From NCBI GenBank assembly GCA_946499835.1, contig CAMMTJ010000009.1, positions 1-42,775 of the forward strand: a stretch of DNA of 42,775 nucleotides, given 5' to 3'. Positions 1 to 7,839 of the stretch are shown here, in pieces. A program made the translations under genes and the position numbers. The stretch comes from an uncultured Bacillota bacterium (GTDB lineage: Bacteria; Bacillota; Clostridia; Christensenellales; UBA1242). Within the stretch, counting starts at the first letter, position 1; each line of letters begins with the position of its first letter. The notes under the pieces are model-generated. The model was not told the DNA's origin. It worked only from the letters and a program-made list of their open reading frames with translations, and ran no database searches.

Positions 1-26
1 ACAAGCAAAAATGCCGTTTTCGCCGA

Positions 27-113
<87 letters not shown>

Positions 114-170
114 ATTTATGCTTGTTTGCTGTTCGCAAACAGACGCACCTAAATTTGTGTGCTCCTTTTT

Positions 171-198
171 CCCATAAAAAAACTCCCTTTTTTATGGG
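171..198. repeat. inverted repeat (11-bp arms) between the tRNA-Leu copies
   Basis: CCCATAAAAAA (171-181) pairs with TTTTTTATGGG (188-198) around a 6-nt loop. No clean T-run follows on either strand, so it is only terminator-like. A second small stem, GCGGA/TCCGC (214-229), is followed by TTTTTT on the plus strand. A third, TGTTTGC/GCAAACA (123-141), lies just upstream of the degenerate tRNA. The stretch 114-241 has no gene. Confidence 0.5.
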
Positions 199-241
199 AG
201 CCCTTTTCTTGTGGCGGAATGTCATCCGCAATTTTTTCTCT

Positions 242-327
<86 letters not shown>

Positions 328-353
328 ATAATGTTTTGGGGGAGGGGTTAAAC

Positions 354-395
354 TAAAAATTGCGACCAGTCCTTAAAAAAGTCCTAAGTCGCAAT
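354..395 (-). terminator. intrinsic terminator after tRNA-Cys
   Basis: Read on the minus strand, ATTGCGAC (395-388) pairs with GTCGCAAT (366-359) and is followed by TTTTTAG. It sits between tRNA-Cys and tRNA-Leu, so tRNA-Leu may depend on readthrough or have its own promoter. Confidence 0.5.
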
Positions 396-422
396 CATTT
401 TAAGAACCCTTGCCCTGTTTTT

Positions 423-497
423 TGGAGGTACCACCCGGATTTGAACCGGGGAATAAAGGTTTTGCAGACCTTTGCCTTACCGCTTGGCGATGGTACC
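423..497 (-). tRNA. tRNA-Cys (GCA)
   Basis: Acceptor stem GGTACCA/TGGTACC, anticodon loop reading CTGCAAA (GCA), T-loop TTCAAAT, discriminator U as expected for Cys, and encoded CCA at 423-425. Confidence 0.95.
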
Positions 498-502
498 AAA
501 TT

Positions 503-577
503 TGGAGCGGAAGACGGGATTCGAACCCGCGACATTTACCTTGGCAAGGTAACGCTCTACCACTGAGCCACTCCCGC
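503..577 (-). tRNA. tRNA-Gly (GCC)
   Basis: Acceptor GCGGGAG/CTTCCGC with one G-U pair, anticodon loop TTGCCAA (GCC), discriminator U as in bacterial tRNA-Gly, encoded CCA at 503-505. It is the first gene of the minus-strand tRNA cluster. Confidence 0.95.
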
Positions 578-675
578 AAAAGATATGTAGGACAAGGAAC
601 ATTGATGCCATGTGAGCAGTAACGTAAAAATGTCCCTCTAAACATTTTATGCGTTTAAGCAAGGTTTGCTCTAAT

Positions 676-704
676 AATATAGCAAAGTTTTTGTCAAAAA
701 TCAA
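676..704 (-). promoter_or_regulatory. promoter of the Gly-Cys-Leu tRNA cluster
   Basis: On the minus strand, TTGATT (704-699), a 17-nt spacer, then TATATT (681-676) preceded by TGC (an extended -10). The predicted start is about 90 nt upstream of tRNA-Gly. Confidence 0.55.
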
Positions 705-796
705 CTGTTTTTAAGCAAGATGTTAAAAAAATCTTAAAATCTTCTTATCTGGCCTTGCAATTTACAAGAAAAAGGGTGTTATATCAAAAGAATATT

Positions 797-824
797 TTGT
801 GAAATATAATATTTGTGATATAAT
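797..824 (+). promoter_or_regulatory. promoter for the GNAT-like/YgjV genes
   Basis: TTGTGA, a 16-nt spacer, then an extended -10 TGATATAAT (box at 819-824), about 39 nt before the start codon at 863. The stretch 721-796 holds no gene. Confidence 0.5.
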
Positions 825-862
825 TTTAGCAGAATAAAATTAGGAAAACAGGTTACAAAAGA

Positions 863-1735
863 ATGGATATGAATAATGGGTATAACGGCATTGTCGTAGC
901 TATTGAAAAGACGGTTGCTCAAAATTTGAGCCCTGCTTTTTTACAGTTTTTGCTTAGAAATGAGAAAAGGTGTTTTAAGGATGCTTTTTACTATATCTTC
1001 CGCAAAGAAAATGAGATTTTAGGGTATGCTGAAATACGCTACTGGCAAAGCACTTTGCTTGAAAAACCAATTTCATATTTTATCAATCCAGAATATCAAG
1101 ATCTTGGCATTGACAAGCAAATGCTGTCATTTGTTCTTGGAGATTACTCATTTGCCAACCTGTCAATGAGTGTTGAAAATGATGAACTTGACAAGATCAA
1201 AATGATTGAGAGTTTTGGCTTTAAGATGAAAAACATAACCAAAATTTATCAGTTACAGACAAAACGCTTGCTTGTGAAAACAGACTTTTCTTCTTTTAAT
1301 CAAATATCAAAACTGAGCAAAGAACTGAAAAAACAATTTGAAAATATGTTGTATGACAAAATCAAAAATGTCTCAAATATTTTGCAAAGTGAAGCCATCC
1401 TTGGCAAAGAGCATGAGTTTTTTCAAAAGTTTCTCAAAGATGTTTCATTGCAACATAGTTATGTTTGCGTTCAAGAGGGACAGATCCAAGGCTGGATACT
1501 TTTCAAAAAACTGGGCGACAAAAATTTGATGCTTCTTGATGCATCTCGGGACTGCGATGAGAAAACTTTTTCTGAATTTTTGTCAGCAGTTTTTGCCGTG
1601 CTTGCACAAAAAGATATTGCAATCAAAATGGAAATGATTGATGATGACTATATGGCAAAAATGATTGTCAACTTGTTTGCTGTCAAACCTCAAAAGGTTT
1701 ATTACAACTATATCCGCTTTGCAGGAAAAGAGTAG
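863..1735 (+). CDS. GNAT-like N-acetyltransferase, probably with two GNAT-related halves
   Basis: 290 residues. Residues about 35-125 follow a GNAT pattern: a beta strand YIFRKENEILGYAEI, then FINPEYQDLGIDKQML where the acetyl-CoA loop would be, then a terminal NDELDKIKMIESFGFK typical of the last helix/strand. The pyrophosphate-binding Q/RxxGxG/A signature is poor (QDLGID), so activity is uncertain. The C-terminal half (about 190-285) has a second strand pattern (SYVCVQEGQIQGWILF) resembling a reduced GNAT fold. No membrane segment is present. The SD is weak (CAGG about 9 nt upstream), and ATG at 869 is an alternative start. The substrate cannot be predicted. It is probably co-transcribed with the YgjV gene 5 nt downstream. 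Confidence 0.6.
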   Translation: MDMNNGYNGIVVAIEKTVAQNLSPAFLQFLLRNEKRCFKDAFYYIFRKENEILGYAEIRYWQSTLLEKPISYFINPEYQDLGIDKQMLSFVLGDYSFANLSMSVENDELDKIKMIESFGFKMKNITKIYQLQTKRLLVKTDFSSFNQISKLSKELKKQFENMLYDKIKNVSNILQSEAILGKEHEFFQKFLKDVSLQHSYVCVQEGQIQGWILFKKLGDKNLMLLDASRDCDEKTFSEFLSAVFAVLAQKDIAIKMEMIDDDYMAKMIVNLFAVKPQKVYYNYIRFAGKE

Positions 1736-1740
1736 GTGTT

Positions 1741-2265
1741 ATGGGAACTGGATTTATTTTAAGTCAAGTGTTGGGTGGCGTAGCCTTGATTTTGGTGGCA
1801 CTCTCATATTTTGTAAAAGCGAAGAAATCTTTTCTGCTTTTGCAAACGATTGCCAATCTCTTTTATGCTGCCTCATTTTTGTTTCAAGGATTATTTGTTG
1901 CGGGCGTGGGAACTTTGATATCTTTGTGCAGGGCGCTTGGGCTATATATTTTATCTGCAAAAAAGCTAGATCCACCAGAGCAATATTTAATAATATTGCT
2001 GGCTTGCTATTTTATCAACGCAAGTCTTTTCTATCAAGTTCCGCTTGACATAATGCCTCTTTGCACAAGTTGTCTCTTTACTCTTGCTTTTTTTGTCAAA
2101 GATATGAAAAATGTAAGATATTTCATGATTTTGCCAAATGTTATGTTGGTGGTTTATGGCATTATCACTCAATGTTATACAAATGCTCTTCTTGACACAA
2201 TGGAAGTTTGCATCTTGGTCAGTGCGATAATCTATCACCATAAAGACAATAAAAAGAAAATTTAG
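1741..2265 (+). CDS. YgjV-family inner membrane protein
   Basis: 174 residues with about six hydrophobic segments, starting with a glycine-containing helix (LSQVLGGVALILVALSYFV). The pattern of paired short helices and conserved SxF..K (SYFVKAKKSFLLLQ) matches the YgjV/Imp-YgjV family of small integral membrane proteins. The function of that family is unknown. It starts 5 nt after the preceding stop with a modest AGGTG upstream, so the two genes are likely one transcript. The C-terminus is short, polar and lysine-rich (HHKDNKKKI), presumably cytoplasmic. Confidence 0.7.
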   Translation: MGTGFILSQVLGGVALILVALSYFVKAKKSFLLLQTIANLFYAASFLFQGLFVAGVGTLISLCRALGLYILSAKKLDPPEQYLIILLACYFINASLFYQVPLDIMPLCTSCLFTLAFFVKDMKNVRYFMILPNVMLVVYGIITQCYTNALLDTMEVCILVSAIIYHHKDNKKKI

Positions 2266-2339
2266 TCCAATTTTGTCTTTTTTTGACTTATACAAATATT
2301 TCCTTCCCTTTTGCAAACACCAAGAAAGAGGAGGAAATT

Positions 2340-3035
2340 ATGAAAAAATATTTTTTGCCAATTTTTACTTTTGTTTTGGCTGTTGCATTGTTGCTTGTTG
2401 GAGTTAATGACAAACCAGAACAGATTGTTGCAAATGCTGAAAGCGGAGACTATTGCATCAGCGTTGTTGGTGAGGCGACAATTGACGCTGTGCCAGACAG
2501 GGTGACTATTTATGCTTCGATAGAAAATGTGAATAATGAACTTGACACTGCTCGTGACAGCACATTTGAAATTTTCGATGCCTCTGTCAAAATCTTGACT
2601 GATAATGGTGTGGATAAGGACAAAATTATTGTGCAGTCATACACAAGTTATCCAAACTATGACTATTCAGCAGGCAAGCAGGTCAGTGGATATGTCGCAA
2701 ACCTTACTTTCTCATATCAACTTGACGGACTTGACAAAATTCAACAAACATTAACTGCTCTCGGTGAGGCTGGCAAAGTAACAACAAGAAATGTCAATTA
2801 CGAAGTTTCAAATGAAGAAGAACTTTACTCACAAGCACTCTCTGAGGCTTTTGAAAACGCAAAGGATAAGGCGTCTAAACTGCTTGGAAGAGAAGACCTC
2901 TCTGTAAAATGTGTGGAAGAGGAATCAACTTATTATTCAAATGTGTTATACAGAAGTTATGCAGATGGCTTTGAGGGGAGTGAAATGGTTGGAAAGGTGT
3001 CAGTTAAAGCCAGAGTAAAGGTATGTTTTGAATAA
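2340..3035 (+). CDS. SIMPL-domain (DUF541) secreted protein
   Basis: 231 residues from the ATG at 2340, which has a strong GAGGAGGA SD; an in-frame start 57 nt upstream lacks one. The N-terminal MKKYFLPIFTFVLAVALLLVG is a signal peptide or membrane anchor. The mature part begins ISVVGEATIDAVPDRVTIYASI, the usual opening of SIMPL proteins (GxGxxxxxPDxAxxxxxV), and ends with VSVKARVKVCFE, matching the terminal strand of the family. Known members are periplasmic or extracellular and have been linked to envelope or oxidative stress; the precise function here is unknown. A clear terminator follows at once, so the gene ends its transcript. Confidence 0.8.
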   Translation: MKKYFLPIFTFVLAVALLLVGVNDKPEQIVANAESGDYCISVVGEATIDAVPDRVTIYASIENVNNELDTARDSTFEIFDASVKILTDNGVDKDKIIVQSYTSYPNYDYSAGKQVSGYVANLTFSYQLDGLDKIQQTLTALGEAGKVTTRNVNYEVSNEEELYSQALSEAFENAKDKASKLLGREDLSVKCVEEESTYYSNVLYRSYADGFEGSEMVGKVSVKARVKVCFE

Positions 3036-3062
3036 ACTGCAAGCAAACTTTGCAGTTTTTTT
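3034..3062 (+). terminator. intrinsic terminator after the SIMPL gene
   Basis: AAACTGCAA (3034-3042) pairs with TTGCAGTTT (3050-3058), overlapping a run of seven T. It begins inside the stop codon region. Confidence 0.9.
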
Positions 3063-3182
3063 GTAAAATTTAGACTGGATGAAATGTTTGCTGAAATTGT
3101 GTTAGTTTGCAGTAACGAGCAATCAAAAAAACAAAAGAAGATAAATTTTAATAAAAAAGAAAAAAAAAGTTTGCAAAAACAG

Positions 3183-3211
3183 TTGAAAAAAGTTGGAGAA
3201 TTGTGTATAAT
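3183..3211 (+). promoter_or_regulatory. promoter of tRNA-Ser
   Basis: TTGAAA, 17-nt spacer, TATAAT (3206-3211), ending 19 nt before the tRNA. The rest of 3063-3230 holds no gene. Confidence 0.7.
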
Positions 3212-3230
3212 GGCAATGTTCACAAATTAT

Positions 3231-3318
3231 GGAGAGATGGCTGAGCGGTCGAAAGCGGCGGTCTTGAAAACCGTTGATGTGAAAGCATCCTGGGGTTCGA
3301 ATCCCTATCTCTCCGCCA
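3231..3318 (+). tRNA. tRNA-Ser (UGA)
   Basis: Acceptor GGAGAGA/TCTCTCC, anticodon loop CTTGAAA (UGA), long class II variable arm, T-loop TTCGAAT, discriminator G and encoded CCA (3316-3318). It stands alone between its own promoter and terminator. Confidence 0.95.
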
Positions 3319-3326
3319 AGTGCAAG

Positions 3327-3362
3327 CAACCCGAACCCGTTGGGGTTTTGGGTTGTTTTTTT
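3327..3362 (+). terminator. intrinsic terminator after tRNA-Ser
   Basis: CAACCCgAACCC pairs with GGGTTttGGGTTG, followed by seven T. Confidence 0.9.
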
Positions 3363-3399
3363 GTTGAAAGTTAAAGAAACATAATGCTGAAAAGAGGGG

Positions 3400-3495
3400 C
3401 TAAATAAGTCCGTCTTCTTTTAGTTTTTTTATGCTGTTTTTATGCAATATTTCATCAGATTTATCTGTTGCTTTATAGACGATTTTGTATTCCAT
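3400..3495 (-). CDS. possible 31-residue protein or gene remnant
   Basis: An open frame from ATG (3495) to TAG (3400) encodes a charged peptide beginning MEYKIVYKATDKSDE and ending KLKEDGLI. The frame stays open upstream to a TTG near 3540. The composition is protein-like (K/E/D-rich, ordered), but there is no SD and no recognised domain. It may be the tail of a decayed gene. It is the only content seen in 3363-3548. Confidence 0.2.
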   Translation of the reverse strand: MEYKIVYKATDKSDEILHKNSIKKLKEDGLI

Positions 3496-3548
3496 AAGGT
3501 CATTATAATAAAAAGCAAAATTTATGGCAAATATTATTGTCAATTTGT

Positions 3549-3577
3549 TTGATTTTATGCTGAAAATTGGTTAGAAT
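3549..3577 (+). promoter_or_regulatory. promoter of the EamA gene, predicted leaderless transcript
   Basis: TTGATT, 17-nt spacer, TAGAAT (3572-3577). The ATG lies only 6 nt beyond the -10 box and no SD is present, so transcription should start at or next to the start codon. Confidence 0.5.
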
Positions 3578-3583
3578 TGCAAT

Positions 3584-4504
3584 ATGTGGATTTTGCTGAG
3601 TGTAATCTATGGTGTAATGATTGGCTTTTACAATGTTTTGCGTCAAAAAGCGTCTGACAGAAGTCCAATTTTGTTTGTGATTGCTCTGTCTTGTTCGGTG
3701 GCTTTTTTGGCGATTTCTTGGAGCGTGCCAGAAGCCATTGCTGTCGGTGGAAAAGGTGTTGCACTTTTTCTGCTTAAAAGTGTTATAGTTTTTAGTCTTT
3801 GGGTTTTTGAACTTTTGGCATTCAAGAATTATTTTATGTCCTCTTTGCAACCGATAAGTGCGATAAGGGTTGTGATTTCTTTTGTGTTAAGTTTGATTGT
3901 TTTCAATGAGCCTGTCATTTGGTGGAGATTTATTGGGGTGGCGATAATTTTTTGTGGACTTATTCTTCTCAACGAGTTTGACAGAAGGCAACTTAAAAAA
4001 GATTTGCAAGCCAGTGCAAATTTTCAAGAGGGGCAAAATCAACTTATGTTGCAAACAGAAAGCAAAAAGAGAAGACTCAAAGCCATAATCTTTTTTATAA
4101 TATCATGTGTGCTTAACGAAATTTCTGCTCTTCTTGACAAGTTTTATATGGATGTGTATTTGCCCGGGCAAATGCAATTTTGGTTTTTGCTTTTTGTGTC
4201 TTTGTTTGCATGGGTTGGCTTTTTGTTTTTATGCTTAAAGCAAAAAAAGTGGTTGATTTGCAAAAAAGATTGGGGAAATTGGTTTATATATATCTGTGGA
4301 ATTATTCTTGTGGTTGCCGACAGGCTTTTGTTTACTGCGCTTACATATCCAGATGTTTTGGTCTCTGGCGTTTCAATCATCAAACAACTTGCAACAATCG
4401 TGACGGTTATTTTGGGTGGGCTGGTGTATAAAGAGCCAAATCTCAAACAGAAACTCTTATTTTTGGCGATTATGCTTGTAGGCATTGTGATTGTGGTGAT
4501 ATAA
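3584..4504 (+). CDS. EamA-family (DMT superfamily) transporter
   Basis: 306 residues, about ten transmembrane helices arranged as two EamA halves. The first half contains AIRVVISFVLSLIVFNEPVIWWRFIGVAIIFCG; the second contains GVSIIKQLATIVTVILGGLVYKEP followed by a last hydrophobic helix. The 'E-P' after a long helix near the end of each half is typical of drug/metabolite transporters. A cytoplasmic loop of about 45 polar residues (around 125-170) separates the halves. The length is normal for the family. The substrate cannot be deduced. No SD precedes the ATG (see the promoter entry). It is monocistronic, closed by a terminator. Confidence 0.85.
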   Translation: MWILLSVIYGVMIGFYNVLRQKASDRSPILFVIALSCSVAFLAISWSVPEAIAVGGKGVALFLLKSVIVFSLWVFELLAFKNYFMSSLQPISAIRVVISFVLSLIVFNEPVIWWRFIGVAIIFCGLILLNEFDRRQLKKDLQASANFQEGQNQLMLQTESKKRRLKAIIFFIISCVLNEISALLDKFYMDVYLPGQMQFWFLLFVSLFAWVGFLFLCLKQKKWLICKKDWGNWFIYICGIILVVADRLLFTALTYPDVLVSGVSIIKQLATIVTVILGGLVYKEPNLKQKLLFLAIMLVGIVIVVI

Positions 4505-4529
4505 CAAGTCTTTGTTTAGAGAAAATTTT

Positions 4530-4571
4530 TGAGGGTATAATGTTTTGCAAAAGTTGCCCTCATTTTTTTTG
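4530..4571 (+). terminator. intrinsic terminator after the EamA gene
   Basis: TGAGGG pairs with CCCTCA across a long loop and is followed by eight T. The rest of 4572-4704 holds only an IR (GAAAAAGT/ACTTTTTC near 4632-4667). Confidence 0.6.
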
Positions 4572-4704
4572 TAAAGTATGTCTGAAAAATAATAATAGGT
4601 CAAAAAAGTGGAAAAAATATTTAAGAAAATCTTGAAAAAGTTTCACTTTTGGTTGACTTTTTCGAAGTAAAACAGGTTTTGAAATAAGAAAATCTTGCAA
4701 TAAT

Positions 4705-4734
4705 TTGACGAGTAACAAAATTTTGTGCTATACT
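4705..4734 (+). promoter_or_regulatory. promoter of the YwaF-like gene
   Basis: TTGACG, 18-nt spacer, extended -10 TGCTATACT (box 4729-4734). Confidence 0.65.
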
Positions 4735-4759
4735 GCCTAAAAATAGGGGGAAAGAAAAG

Positions 4760-5545
4760 ATGTATAGCCTTGAACATATTTTGTATATTGTCATTTCACT
4801 TGTTGTGATTGGACTTGTTTTATTTGCAGGGCATTTTATAAAAAACAAGATGTGGAAAAACATATTTTTGCTTTTTTGGGCTTTTGCATGCTTTTTCTTT
4901 CATATTTCAACCATGTATACAACATTTTTCACAAACGGAACTGGAATAGGAAATGCCTATGACAATCAACTTTTCCCAATTTATTTTTGCAACTATATGA
5001 TGTATCTTCTTTTAATTGCAAGTTTGTGGACAAACAAAGAGTCCAAATTTTTTAAGATTTTTGCGACCTTTGTTGCATATGGTGGAACATTTGGTGCGCT
5101 TATAACTCTTTTCATCACCCCTCCACAAATTGGGGTTTGGGCAGAGTTTCAAGCAGCACTTTCACATTCTTGCCTTTTGACAGGATCTCTGTGGCTTTTT
5201 GTGGGTGGTTATGTGAAAATAAGCGTTTACAATCTTGTGCCTTACACAATGGGACTGCTCAGTTGTGGCGTGGTTGGCGGAGTTGTTGAACTCATCTTTT
5301 TCCTAGGTGGCAGACCAAGTCCAAATGCCATGTACCTTGTTCATGGCCCAGCAGAAATGCCTGAAATGCAATGGTGGATGATTGCACTTCTTATGCTTGT
5401 GATCATATTTGCCTTTACCACCTTGTGGGAGCGATTTACTCGCAAAAAAGAGGACAGGTGGTATAAAACGGCAAAAGATCTTGAATGGTATTTCCCTCCA
5501 AAGAAGAGCAAAAAAGTTGCGGAAGGGGGAGAAAAATTAGACTGA
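4760..5545 (+). CDS. YwaF-family integral membrane protein
   Basis: 261 residues with about seven transmembrane segments. The order of features (an N-terminal helix ending LFAGHFIKNK, then FFFHISTMYTTFF, then QLFPIYFCNYMMYLLLIASL, then a helix with GTFGALITLF) matches the YwaF/TIGR02206 group of Bacillota membrane proteins, whose function is unknown. The conserved 'LP.H.C' of the family appears here as LFPIYFCN. The C-terminal tail is polar and basic (KKSKKVAEGGEK), so the C-terminus is probably cytoplasmic. The SD is strong (AGGGGGAAAG 10 nt upstream). It is a single-gene unit. Confidence 0.75.
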   Translation: MYSLEHILYIVISLVVIGLVLFAGHFIKNKMWKNIFLLFWAFACFFFHISTMYTTFFTNGTGIGNAYDNQLFPIYFCNYMMYLLLIASLWTNKESKFFKIFATFVAYGGTFGALITLFITPPQIGVWAEFQAALSHSCLLTGSLWLFVGGYVKISVYNLVPYTMGLLSCGVVGGVVELIFFLGGRPSPNAMYLVHGPAEMPEMQWWMIALLMLVIIFAFTTLWERFTRKKEDRWYKTAKDLEWYFPPKKSKKVAEGGEKLD

Positions 5546-5567
5546 TTTTTGAAAAATCAGTTTTTTT
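5541..5567 (+). terminator. intrinsic terminator after the YwaF-like gene
   Basis: ACTGATTTTT pairs with AAAAATCAGT around one G, followed by TTTTTTT; it overlaps the stop codon. Confidence 0.85.
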
Positions 5568-5619
5568 GATATTGAAAAAAAACTAGCAAAGACTAGGTTG
5601 TTTTGGAGGAAAGGGCTGT

Positions 5620-6339
5620 ATGATGTGGAACCCATGGCACGGCTGTCACAAAGTCAGTGAAGGGTGCAAAAATTGTTATATGTTTTATTTTGACCAAGAA
5701 AGAGGGGTGGATTCCAATCACGTTTTCAAAACCAATTCCTTTTTATTGCCAATCAAAAAGGATAGACATGGCAAATATAAGGTGCAGGGCGGTGAACTTC
5801 AAACTTGCCTCACATCCGACTTCTTCTTGGAAGAGGCAGATCAGTGGCGGAATGAAGTGTGGCAAATGATAAAAATGCGAAGTGATGTCACATTTGTTTT
5901 GTTTACCAAAAGAGTTGAACGAATTGAAAAATGTTTGCCATCTGATTGGGGAAGTGGCTATGAAAATGTTGTCTTCAATTTGACTTGTGAAAATCAAAGG
6001 CGTGCAGATGAGCGTTTGCCAATCTTTTTGAACTTGAATATTGGGCATAGATGTGTGCTTGTTTCTCCATGTCTTGAAAGAGTGAACCTGCGAGAGTATT
6101 TGAAGTCTGGCAAGATTGAGAGCGTTTATTTGAGTGGTGAAAACTACAAAAACGCACGCATTTGTGATTATGATTGGGTCAAAGACTTAGCAATGCAGTG
6201 CAAAGAGTTTAACACCTCCTTTTTCTTTTTTCACACAGGGTCACTTTTTAGAAAGGATGGCAAAATTTACAAAATTCCATATAGCCAAGGCAAAATTCAG
6301 GCAGAGAAAGCAGGACTTGATTATCAAAAAGTTGATTAG
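5620..6339 (+). CDS. DUF5131 (phage Gp37/Gp68-type) iron-sulfur family protein
   Basis: 239 residues. The N-terminus WNPWHGCHKVSEGCKNCYM contains C9, C16 and C19 in the CxxxxxxCxxC arrangement typical of DUF5131/Gp37-Gp68 (PF07505), a family related to radical SAM enzymes. Later family-like features are LTSDFFLEEADQWR, FTKRVERI and NVVFNLTCENQRRADERLPIFL, in the order expected for a TIM-barrel-like fold. The reaction is not known. Relatives occur on phages and in chromosomes of gut Clostridia; no phage genes flank this one. The SD GGAGGAAAGG is strong. ATG at 5620 is followed by a second ATG at 5623, so the start is uncertain by one residue. Confidence 0.8.
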   Translation: MMWNPWHGCHKVSEGCKNCYMFYFDQERGVDSNHVFKTNSFLLPIKKDRHGKYKVQGGELQTCLTSDFFLEEADQWRNEVWQMIKMRSDVTFVLFTKRVERIEKCLPSDWGSGYENVVFNLTCENQRRADERLPIFLNLNIGHRCVLVSPCLERVNLREYLKSGKIESVYLSGENYKNARICDYDWVKDLAMQCKEFNTSFFFFHTGSLFRKDGKIYKIPYSQGKIQAEKAGLDYQKVD

Positions 6340-6342
6340 AAC

Positions 6343-6367
6343 AGAGAAAATTTCTCTCTTCTTTTTT
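6343..6367 (+). terminator. intrinsic terminator after the DUF5131 gene
   Basis: AGAGAAA pairs with TTTCTCT, followed by CTTCTTTTTT. Confidence 0.65.
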
Positions 6368-6368
6368 A

Positions 6369-6397
6369 TTGACAATATTTTTTTTTCATAGTATCAT
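6369..6397 (+). promoter_or_regulatory. promoter of the NfeD-SPFH operon
   Basis: TTGACA, 17-nt spacer, TATCAT (6392-6397); an SD GAGGAGGGG follows 9 nt later. Confidence 0.7.
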
Positions 6398-6418
6398 ATA
6401 AATTAAGAGGAGGGGATT

Positions 6419-6886
6419 ATGGATACGATGTTTTGGGTTTGGCTTGGCGTAATTGCTGTGACGGCAATCATTGAGTTTATCACTTGTGACCTGACTTCCA
6501 TCTGGTTCACTTGTGGTGCTGTCATTCCTTTTATCATTTCAGCCTTTGACGCAATATCTTGGGAATGGCAACTTTTGATCTTTGTCGTTGTATCTGCACT
6601 TTTGATGGTTTTCCTAAGGAAGATCACGAGAAAGTTGCTTCTCAAAAATGCCAATTTCAAATCAAATGTTGACGGGCTTGTTGGAAAGCATGTGCGTATG
6701 ATTTCGCGTGCTGACTTTGAAACTGTTGGCTCTGTCAAAATCGGCGATGTCGTTTGGAGCGCTGTTGCACTTGACGGGCAAAGCGTGGAAGCAAACGAAG
6801 TTGTTGAAGTTGTTGGCGTTGACGGAAACAAGTTGCAAGTCAAAAAAATTGAAGTCAAAGAAGAGAAAAAGGAGGATAAAGTATGA
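6419..6886 (+). CDS. NfeD-family membrane protein
   Basis: 155 residues: three or so transmembrane helices (about 3-75), then a C-terminal soluble domain (about 80-145) with the OB-fold pattern of NfeD, namely VGKHVRMISRADFETVGSVKI, then GDVVWSAVA and VEANEVVEVVGVDGNKLQVKK. It is a short NfeD without the ClpP-like protease domain. NfeD proteins pair with SPFH proteins in membrane microdomains, and the next gene is an SPFH protein overlapping by 4 nt (ATGA), which supports both calls. The strong SD sits just before the ATG. Confidence 0.9.
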   Translation: MDTMFWVWLGVIAVTAIIEFITCDLTSIWFTCGAVIPFIISAFDAISWEWQLLIFVVVSALLMVFLRKITRKLLLKNANFKSNVDGLVGKHVRMISRADFETVGSVKIGDVVWSAVALDGQSVEANEVVEVVGVDGNKLQVKKIEVKEEKKEDKV

Positions 6887-7839
6887 GCGCATGGGGTATA
6901 GTATTGATTGTGCTTGGCGTGGTTGCTCTTGTTATTCTTTGTCTATCTATTCGCATAGTCAAGCAGGCAACTGCTGTTGTTGTTGAAAGACTTGGCAAAT
7001 ACAACAAAACGCTTGAAACAGGCGTGCATATGATTTTGCCATTCTTTGATAGAACAAGCAAGCCAATTTCACTTAAAGAGATTGTGGCTGATTTCAATCC
7101 ACAGCCAGTTATCACAAAAGACAACGTAACAATGCAAATTGACACTGTTGTGTATTTTCAAATCACAGATGCAAAACTCTTTTCTTATGGCGTTGACTCA
7201 CCAATAAAGGCTATTGAAAATCTGACAGCGACAACACTGAGAAACATTGTTGGTGAACTAGAACTTGACCAAACACTGACATCACGCGACACTGTCAACA
7301 CGAAGATGAGAGTGATCCTTGACGAGGCAACTGACCCATGGGGTATCAAGATCAACAGGGTGGAACTCAAAAACATTTTGCCACCAAAAGATATTCGTGA
7401 TGCCATGGAAAAACAAATGAGGGCAGAGCGTGAGAGAAGAGAACAAATCTTGCGTGCCGAGGGTGAAAAGAAAGCCACCATTCTTGTTGCAGAAGGTGAA
7501 AAAGAGGCAAAAATTTTGCGTGCTGAGGCTGACAAAGAGGCGGCTATTTTGGCGGCAGAGGCAGAGAAGGCTGCAAAAATTGCTGAGGCAGAAGGTGAGA
7601 ACGTTGCCATTGGACTTATCAATCAGGCAAAACCAGATTCAGCCTATGTGACACTGCAAGGCTTCGAGGCACTCAAAGTTTTGGCAAATGGCAATTCAAC
7701 AAAGATTGTTGTGCCAAGTGATATTCAAAATGTTATGGGACTCTTGACCGCAGTGGCTGACACGCTCAAATCTGACAATGCAAAATTGCAAAATGATAAA
7801 AAAGAAAAGGCTTCTGCCATAAAGGAGGAAAAGAAATGA
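6883..7839 (+). CDS. SPFH/stomatin-like membrane scaffold protein
   Basis: 318 residues. One N-terminal transmembrane helix (about 4-26) is followed by the SPFH domain (TAVVVERLGKYNKTLETGVHMILPFFD) and an extended alanine/glutamate-rich coiled coil (about 180-245) with repeats of the type AEGEKxAxIL. It ends with a hydrophobic stretch and a lysine-rich tail. It matches the paraslipin/QmcA type of stomatin. Such proteins oligomerise on the membrane and organise microdomains or regulate membrane proteases. Translation is coupled to NfeD by an ATGA overlap, and to the next gene by another ATGA overlap. Confidence 0.92.
   Translation: MSAWGIVLIVLGVVALVILCLSIRIVKQATAVVVERLGKYNKTLETGVHMILPFFDRTSKPISLKEIVADFNPQPVITKDNVTMQIDTVVYFQITDAKLFSYGVDSPIKAIENLTATTLRNIVGELELDQTLTSRDTVNTKMRVILDEATDPWGIKINRVELKNILPPKDIRDAMEKQMRAERERREQILRAEGEKKATILVAEGEKEAKILRAEADKEAAILAAEAEKAAKIAEAEGENVAIGLINQAKPDSAYVTLQGFEALKVLANGNSTKIVVPSDIQNVMGLLTAVADTLKSDNAKLQNDKKEKASAIKEEKK

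Noticed and set aside
400..704. ORFs through the left tRNA cluster, on both strands
   Set aside because: They read through functional tRNA genes; recurrent strings such as RRDSNPRH come from tRNA T-arms.
3084..3374. 96-codon ORF across tRNA-Ser
   Set aside because: It covers a functional tRNA, its promoter and its terminator.
7185..7622. 145-codon minus-strand ORF opposite the SPFH coiled coil
   Set aside because: Alanine/serine-rich shadow of the repetitive GAG/GCA codons on the real strand.
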